From Terracoccus sp. 273MFTsu3.1 (GTDB taxonomy: Bacteria > Actinomycetota > Actinomycetes > Actinomycetales > Dermatophilaceae): a stretch of DNA of 64,000 nt. The stretch's first letter is position 1; every line of letters begins with the position of its first letter. The notes under the pieces were generated by a model. That model had not been told where the DNA came from and did no database searches. It saw only the letters and a list, made by a program, of their open reading frames with translations. This document shows positions 59,721 to 64,000 of this stretch, piece after piece. The translations under genes were made by a program, and so were the position numbers. The stretch covers positions 124,001 through 188,000 of the forward strand of contig NZ_KB911822.1 of NCBI RefSeq assembly GCF_000383675.1, in the 5' to 3' direction.

Positions 59721-60203
59721 CTAGCTGAGAATGCCATGACGGGCGTTCCAGCGCCTCGCGCCCCGGGCGGCGTCGACCATGCCCCACACCCAGAAGCCGA
59801 AGACGCCGACGATCCCGACGAGGACGATGACGAAGATCCAGCTCACGAAGTAGCCGATGAGGATCCCGATGCCCTTGGCCACGTCGCCGTTGACCATGCT
59901 GCCGAGTCCCGGGACGAAGAAGGACGCGAGCACGGAGAGGGCTGGGCTCTTCGGAGCGACCTGCGCGTAGTAGACCGGTGCGCCGGCCATGCCGTACGGG
60001 CCGGGGGACGGTGTCGGCGGCGGCCACCCTGTTGGTCCCCACGGCGCGCCGGCCGGCTGGTGCGGCAGCCCGTGGACATCGGTCGCCGCGACCGGCGGCG
60101 GCATCGGGGGCCTGGTGTGCGGCGTCCACGCCCGCCCGTCCCAGTAGCGCTCGCCCTCACCGGCCGGGTACCAGCCAGGTGGAGCCGACGGTCCCTCGTT
60201 CAT
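59721..60203 (-). CDS. DUF2510 and TM2-like membrane protein
   Basis: A 160-residue protein. Residues about 8-35 are a DUF2510 motif (PPGWYPAGEGERYWDGRAWT); a long proline-rich linker follows; the last ~75 residues are two hydrophobic helices with a TM2-type pattern (SVLASFFVPGLGSMVNGDVA and GIGILIGYFVSWIFVIVLVG, then a short cytosolic tail). Proteins of this layout are common in actinobacteria and probably act at the membrane; no function is established. Its 5' leader is occupied by tandem 9-bp repeats (60217-60257). Convergent with the lipoprotein gene. Confidence 0.82.
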   Translation of the reverse strand: MNEGPSAPPGWYPAGEGERYWDGRAWTPHTRPPMPPPVAATDVHGLPHQPAGAPWGPTGWPPPTPSPGPYGMAGAPVYYAQVAPKSPALSVLASFFVPGLGSMVNGDVAKGIGILIGYFVSWIFVIVLVGIVGVFGFWVWGMVDAARGARRWNARHGILS

Positions 60204-60216
60204 GCTCGACCTCCTC

Positions 60217-60257
60217 GTCAGCGTGGTCAGCGTGGTCAGCGTGGTCAGCGTCGTCAG
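60217..60257. repeat. 9-bp tandem repeats in the leader of the DUF2510 gene
   Basis: GTCAGCGTG is repeated three times (60217-60225, 60226-60234, 60235-60243), then GTCAGCGTC (60244-60252) and a partial GTCAG. The array lies 14 to 54 bases upstream of the ATG at 60203, so copy-number change would shift promoter-to-start spacing. Confidence 0.8.
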
Positions 60258-60309
60258 AGTCCTGAGACTCCGAGCGTATGTCGGGACGCGGGCACGTCTC
60301 GACGTTTTG

Positions 60310-60681
60310 TCAGGGAGCGAAGGGTGTCAGGCAGAAGGGATGGCCGGCGGGGTCGAGTAGCACGCGCCAGCGGGTGTCGGGCTGGGGGTCCGCGAGGCGG
60401 GCGCCCAGTCCGAGGGCGCGCTCGGCCTGGGCGTCGAGGGCGTCGGCGTCGACCGTGACGTCGAGGTGCACGATCGAGTGGTGCGGCCACGTCGGCTCGC
60501 GATGGTCCTCGACCTCCTGGGCCACGAGGACCAGCCCGCCGACGTCGACAGCCGACGCGTGACCGTGAGACCAGAGCACCGTGCCGTCGAAGAGCTCCGC
60601 GTAGAAGGCCGCGAGCGCCGCGTGGTCGGCGCAGTCGAGCGAGACGGCACTGACGCGAAGGGGGCGCGGGTCGGCAGTCAT
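60310..60681 (-). CDS. VOC-family protein paired with an ArsR regulator
   Basis: A 123-residue VOC domain: VSAVSLDCADHAALAAFYAE at the start, HHSIVHLDVTVDADALDAQA in the middle, and WRVLLDPAGHPFCL at the end, the last 14 residues identical to the paralogue at 21934-22326. The ATG overlaps the ArsR-type gene as ATGA, so it is translated with it. Likely a small-molecule binding or conversion protein controlled by that regulator; the ligand is unknown. Confidence 0.82.
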   Translation of the reverse strand: MTADPRPLRVSAVSLDCADHAALAAFYAELFDGTVLWSHGHASAVDVGGLVLVAQEVEDHREPTWPHHSIVHLDVTVDADALDAQAERALGLGARLADPQPDTRWRVLLDPAGHPFCLTPFAP

Positions 60682-61271
60682 GGTTTCTCCTCGTCGGCGG
60701 GCTCGGCCTCGGGCAGGACGGGCTGGTCGGTGGGGTAGAGGCCGACGGCGAGGCCGTAGACGGTGTCGCCCGAGCGGGGCAGGGCGGTGAACTCGCGCAC
60801 GAGTCCCTCGACGCGGCGCCAGAACTCCGACGCGCTCTCCCTCGGGATCCTGACGTGCCGGAGCGTGGAGTAGAGCGTGTCGTCCTCGTGGGCCGGGACC
60901 GACTCGGCCGCGGCGACCGAGAGCCCGTTGACGCAGACGGGGACCGTCGGGTCACCGGGGTGGCGGGCGACGCCGATGGTGATGGTGCGGCCGGTGCGGC
61001 CGTAGAAGCGCTCGTCGATGGCGCGCACCCGGCGGGTCCGGACGACCCGCAGCATGCCGGCGTCGACGAGCACGCCGACGTGGTGGGCGACGGTGCTCCT
61101 GGGCCGGCCGACGGCAGCGGCCAGCTCGGCGACGGTGGCCGCCCGCTCGAGCACGAGGTCGAGCAGCGTCGACCGCAGCGGGTCGGCGATGGCGCGCAGC
61201 TGGGCAGGTGTCGTCAGCTCCACCGCGTCGGGGAGCTCGTAGTCGGGCAGCTGCGGGCTATTGATCGACAT
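60678..61271 (-). CDS. ArsR-type winged-helix regulator
   Basis: A 197-residue protein. Residues about 15-90 are the winged helix: QLRAIADPLRSTLLDLVLER, TVAELAAAVGRPRSTVAHHV and GVLVDAGMLRVVRTRRVRAI; the rest is a less conserved C-terminal domain ending in a glutamate/proline tail. No arsenic-type cysteine pair is visible, so a metal sensor role is unlikely. Divergent from the dienelactone-hydrolase-like gene and coupled to the VOC gene. Its own start codon lies inside the first of two ATTGTTGGATCA repeats (as complement). Confidence 0.85.
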   Translation of the reverse strand: MSINSPQLPDYELPDAVELTTPAQLRAIADPLRSTLLDLVLERAATVAELAAAVGRPRSTVAHHVGVLVDAGMLRVVRTRRVRAIDERFYGRTGRTITIGVARHPGDPTVPVCVNGLSVAAAESVPAHEDDTLYSTLRHVRIPRESASEFWRRVEGLVREFTALPRSGDTVYGLAVGLYPTDQPVLPEAEPADEEKP

Positions 61272-61301
61272 TGTTGGATCAGTCTAGATTGTTGGATCAA
61301 C
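61270..61301. promoter_or_regulatory. Direct and inverted repeats between the ArsR and hydrolase genes
   Basis: ATTGTTGGATCA occurs at 61270-61281 and 61288-61299, 18 bases apart. The second copy continues as GTTGGATCAAC, an inverted repeat (GTTG and CAAC around GAT, 61291-61301). The repeats cover the ArsR start codon and lie 31 bases before the hydrolase start. AT-rich for this genome. Confidence 0.55.
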
Positions 61302-61332
61302 AGCAGGGAAACCATCGAGCACAGGAGCAAGC

Positions 61333-61908
61333 ATGGCCGACGTCCTCCTCCTCCACCACGCCCAGGGCCAGACCCCGGGCTTCCTCGCCTTCGCCGACGC
61401 CCTCCGTGCAGCCGGGCACACGGTCCACACCCCCGACCTCTACGGCGGCGAGAGCTTCGCCACCCTCGACGAGGGCATGGCCAAGGCGCGATCGATCGGC
61501 TTCGGCACCCTGCAGGAGCAGGGCGTCGCCGCGGCCGAGGGGCTGCCCGAGGACCTCGTCTGTGCCGGCTTCTCGCTCGGCGTCATGGCGGCGCAGCGGC
61601 TCACCCAGACCCGGTCGGGCGCGCGGGGCGCCATCCTGCTCGACTCGGCCATCCCGCTCGGCGAGTTCGCGCCCGACTGGCCGGCCGGTGTCCCCGTGCA
61701 GATCCACGGCGGAGAGGCCGACGAGTACTTCATGGACGAAGGTGACGTCGATGCCGCCCGCGCCATCGTGGCGGCCGCCGAGGACGGTGAGCTCTTCACC
61801 TATGCCGGGTGCGGGCACCTCTTCGCCGACGCCAGCACCACGGCCTACGACCCCGAGGCCGCAGCCCTCGTGCAGCAGCGCGTCCTCGACTTCCTCGCCC
61901 GCCTCTGA
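61333..61908 (+). CDS. Dienelactone-hydrolase-like alpha/beta hydrolase
   Basis: A 191-residue protein starting MADVLLLHHAQGQTPGFLAF, then HTVHTPDLYGGESFATLDEG, ending DPEAAALVQQRVLDFLARL. The nucleophile position reads AGFSLGVMAA (Ser near residue 83); an acid lies near QIHGGEADEYFMDEGD and His in YAGCGHLFAD near 159-168. Family members hydrolyse dienelactones or other small esters and lactones. It is controlled, by position and repeats, by the divergent ArsR-type regulator. A specific substrate is not visible. Confidence 0.85.
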   Translation: MADVLLLHHAQGQTPGFLAFADALRAAGHTVHTPDLYGGESFATLDEGMAKARSIGFGTLQEQGVAAAEGLPEDLVCAGFSLGVMAAQRLTQTRSGARGAILLDSAIPLGEFAPDWPAGVPVQIHGGEADEYFMDEGDVDAARAIVAAAEDGELFTYAGCGHLFADASTTAYDPEAAALVQQRVLDFLARL

Positions 61909-61926
61909 GGGCTCAGGCCGGGGGTT

Positions 61927-63303
61927 TCACGCTGGGGGTTCAGGCTGGAGGGCCTCGCGCGTCAGGGAGTAGTAGATCTCGTCGGAGCGGGTGCCGTCCG
62001 GGTTGGGCAGACGGCCGCTGAGCCGGCCCTCGGCGCGGAAGCCCGCCTTGGCGGCCACCCGGCCCGAGGCCTCATTGCCCACCTTGTGGCCGAGCTCGAG
62101 GCGGGCGAGTCCCGTCTCCTCGAGCGCCCACCGCGACACGAGTCGCAGGGCCCGGGTCGTGAGGCCGCGACCCCGGAAGGCCGGGAGCACGCCGTAGCCG
62201 ATGAGCCCGGTGCCGGGCGGGCCCATCCGCAGGACGCCGATGACGCCCGCACCCTCACCGGAGGCGACGTCGACGACGACGAACCGTGCCGCCCGCCCGC
62301 GGCGCCACTCGAGCGCGGCCGAGGCCGCCCGGCGTCGCGCCTCGTCGTCGGTCAGTGGCCGGCCCGCGAAGTCCCAGCGCAGCGACTCGTCGTTGTTGTG
62401 CTCGTCCCGCACCGTCTCCCAGTCGGCGGTGGTCATCGGCCGCAGCGTGACGACGCCGTCGGTCAGCGGCTCCGTCTGCGGGAAGGGGGTCGGGCCGGGG
62501 CCGGTCGGCGCGTCCGCGGGTGGCCGGAGTAGGTAGGTGTCCATGACCCAGCCGTGGCGCTCGCGGGCCTCCGCACGGACGCGGCGCACCTCGTCGACGA
62601 CGTCGGCGAGCCGTCCGTGCACGAGCAGCTCGTCAGGCGTGCCGAGGTAGGCGCCCCACCAGAGCTCGAGGTCGGGGAACGCGCCCGCGAGCTCGGCGCA
62701 CGCGAGGTGCCCGTCGAGCATGACGACGACGTCGCCGAGCGAGGGGTCGTACTCGTCGAGGAGCCGCCGACCCGTCGTGATGTGGATCGGCGCGCCGATG
62801 CGGTTGAGCGGGATGCGGTGGCGCGCGGCGAGCAGCTGCGGCGCGCTGATCCCGGCGATGACGTCGTGCGCGACGGTGACCCCCGCTGCCGCGTACCGCT
62901 GGACGAGGGCGTCGACGACGCGGATCGTCGAGTCGTAGAAGGCCGGGTCGCCCCACACGAGGAAGCCGACCGTGGTCTCGCCCTCGTCCAGCCCGTCGAT
63001 GACGTCGGCGTACGCGTCCACCCGCGCCGCGTGCCAGTCGCGCACCCCGCGGTCGTATGCCGTCGCGTCGCGTCCGGCGTCCGGCCCCCGTCGCGGGTCG
63101 GTGACCTCGACGACGCGGTACGCGTGCTCGGAGGGGATGAGCGCGTCGCACACCGCCTGCCGGGCGGCGACGAGATCGGACTTCGCGTCGCCCTTGTCGG
63201 CGACGAGGAAGACGTCGACGGTGCCCAGGGCGCCGGCCGCCTCGCCGGTCACGTGGCCCGGGTCGCCCATGCCGATCCCGATGACCCGGATGCGCTCGAT
63301 CAT
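61927..63303 (-). CDS. cobF: Fusion: precorrin-6A synthase (CobF) with C-terminal GNAT acetyltransferase
   Basis: A 458-residue protein from ATG 63303. Residues about 1-255 are CobF (IERIRVIGIGMGDPGHVTGE, VGFLVWGDPAFYDSTIRVVD, GAPIHITTGRRLLDEYDPSL), which methylates C1 of precorrin-5 with loss of acetate. Residues about 270-450 are a RimJ/RimL-type GNAT domain: LTDGVVTLRPMTTADWETVR, GLIGYGVLPAFRGRGLTTRA (acetyl-CoA loop R-G-R-G-L-T) and ARLELGHKVGNEASGRVAAK. No stop or frameshift separates the parts in the raw sequence. The GNAT part has no known step in the pathway. ATGA overlap with cobQ. Confidence 0.9.
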   Translation of the reverse strand: MIERIRVIGIGMGDPGHVTGEAAGALGTVDVFLVADKGDAKSDLVAARQAVCDALIPSEHAYRVVEVTDPRRGPDAGRDATAYDRGVRDWHAARVDAYADVIDGLDEGETTVGFLVWGDPAFYDSTIRVVDALVQRYAAAGVTVAHDVIAGISAPQLLAARHRIPLNRIGAPIHITTGRRLLDEYDPSLGDVVVMLDGHLACAELAGAFPDLELWWGAYLGTPDELLVHGRLADVVDEVRRVRAEARERHGWVMDTYLLRPPADAPTGPGPTPFPQTEPLTDGVVTLRPMTTADWETVRDEHNNDESLRWDFAGRPLTDDEARRRAASAALEWRRGRAARFVVVDVASGEGAGVIGVLRMGPPGTGLIGYGVLPAFRGRGLTTRALRLVSRWALEETGLARLELGHKVGNEASGRVAAKAGFRAEGRLSGRLPNPDGTRSDEIYYSLTREALQPEPPA

Positions 63304-64000
63304 GCCGTGGCTCCCATCCGGGTGAAGGAGAGGAGGGCGTCGATGTCGACGTGCTCCTCGAGGGCGTCGGCCAAGGTGTCGAGCATCCGCTCGCGTCGCG
63401 CCGCGAAGCCCGGGGCGTCGTCGTGGGGCTGCCACCGTGACCCCGCCGCGAGGGCGACCTGCGCGAGCCAGGCTCGACGGAAGTCGTCGCTCTCGAAGGC
63501 GCCGTGCCACATGGTGCCCCACACCTGCTCGACGTTCCAGCCGTCGAGGAAGCCCTGCGCTGCAGGCGACTCCACGGTCGCAGGATGCCCGTCGGGCAGC
63601 CGTCGGGCGATGCCGTGGTGGATCTCGTAGGCCGTGTTGACGGCGTGGCGGCCCCACGACCCCGCGGGGCGCGCCAGCACCTTCGACTCGCCGAACTCGA
63701 CCCGCACGGGCAGGTGCCCGAGCCCGGGCACGACCCCGACGCGGCCCTCGACGTCGTCCTCGATCTCGTGACCGAGCATCTGGTAGCCACCGCACACGCC
63801 GAGCACCGGACGTCCGGCGGCGACGCGTCGGCCGACGACCTCGGCGAGGCCGCGCTCGCGCAGCCACTCGAGATCGCTTGCCGTCGAACGGGATCCGGGC
63901 AGGACGAGCAGGTCGGCGGCCTCGGCGACGGTCGGGTCGATCGTCACGAGGACGTCGACGCCGGGCTCGGCAGCGAGCGCGTCGACGTCGGTGGCGTTCG
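63300..64000 (-). CDS. cobQ: Cobyric acid synthase, N-terminal part beyond window
   Basis: The C-terminal ~230 residues are present; the frame stays open through base 64000, where it reads NATDVDALAAEPGVDVLVTI, a typical CobQ stretch at the start of the GATase domain. The nucleophile is in VLGVCGGYQMLG, followed by GGGTxxH-less GLGHLPVRVEFGESKVLARP, SWGRHAVNTAYEIHHGIARR and GTMWHGAFESDDFRRAWLAQ (final histidine). It amidates four side chains of adenosylcobyrinate diamide. Followed by cobF with ATGA overlap. The missing part should hold the ATP-binding domain. Confidence 0.92.
   Translation of the reverse strand, partial: NATDVDALAAEPGVDVLVTIDPTVAEAADLLVLPGSRSTASDLEWLRERGLAEVVGRRVAAGRPVLGVCGGYQMLGHEIEDDVEGRVGVVPGLGHLPVRVEFGESKVLARPAGSWGRHAVNTAYEIHHGIARRLPDGHPATVESPAAQGFLDGWNVEQVWGTMWHGAFESDDFRRAWLAQVALAAGSRWQPHDDAPGFAARRERMLDTLADALEEHVDIDALLSFTRMGATA

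Noticed and set aside
60217-60257. CRISPR array
   Set aside because: Direct repeats are only 9 bases and are adjacent with no spacers.
1-64000. tRNA, rRNA, phage or insertion sequence
   Set aside because: No cloverleaf-type sequence, integrase, transposase or terminal inverted repeat was seen; the 13E12 gene is the only mobile-like feature.

Overview
The window comes from the chromosome of a very GC-rich actinobacterium. Codons nearly always end in G or C, GTG starts are common, genes overlap by ATGA, GTGA or TGATG, Tat signal peptides are frequent, and the cobalamin genes have the fused CobIJ, CbiE-CbiT and ChlI-ChlD forms. The gene content suits a member of Micrococcales, perhaps close to Intrasporangiaceae; that placement is inference. 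I see no rRNA, tRNA, CRISPR array, insertion sequence or prophage, and no gene-free stretch longer than about 300 bases.

Layout. 0-15 kb is ordinary chromosome: a cut-off membrane acyltransferase, a divergent LysR/MFS pair, a stand-alone CarH-like B12 photosensor domain, exported proteins, an M15 peptidase with peptidoglycan-binding repeats, an ArsR/MFS pair with an operator over the start codon, a large LuxR-type ATPase regulator coupled to a 52-residue gene, a NERD protein, and a LysG/LysE pair. 15.0-18.6 kb is a likely acid-tolerance block (ClC protein, membrane protein, glutamate decarboxylase). 18.6-25.9 kb holds a rhodanese, an EamA exporter, a 13E12-type HNH protein behind a LexA box, a PHP phosphatase, a GlxA-type regulator and a secreted lipase.

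25.9-34.3 kb is probably one light-response locus. A CarH/LitR-type MerR-B12 photosensor and an SRPBCC protein face a tightly packed leftward operon: FAD-dependent oxidoreductase, DUF1365, cyclopropane-fatty-acid-synthase-like methyltransferase, photolyase, CPBP protease and an SDR-TspO fusion. Two 11-bp direct repeats sit just downstream of the candidate promoter of the regulator.

34.3 kb to the end is dominated by aerobic (late cobalt insertion) cobalamin synthesis. cobK directly follows the B12-photosensor gene. A leftward operon chlID-cobO-cobB-cobC-cobA-cbiB, the cobLM pair, a CbtB-CbtA-ferredoxin cobalt-uptake set, cobG-cobH-cobIJ, cobN, and cobQ-cobF follow. Three cobalamin riboswitches precede chlID, cbtB and cobN, so chelation and uptake of cobalt are under B12 feedback. 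Between these operons lie a SulP transporter, a MOSC protein, small housekeeping genes and an ArsR/hydrolase pair.

Across the whole window the heptamer GTATGCC (either strand) recurs 40 times by hand count, 39 of them as GTATGCCG. It occurs in every reading frame, forces rare codons and also lies outside genes, so it looks like a DNA-level signal.
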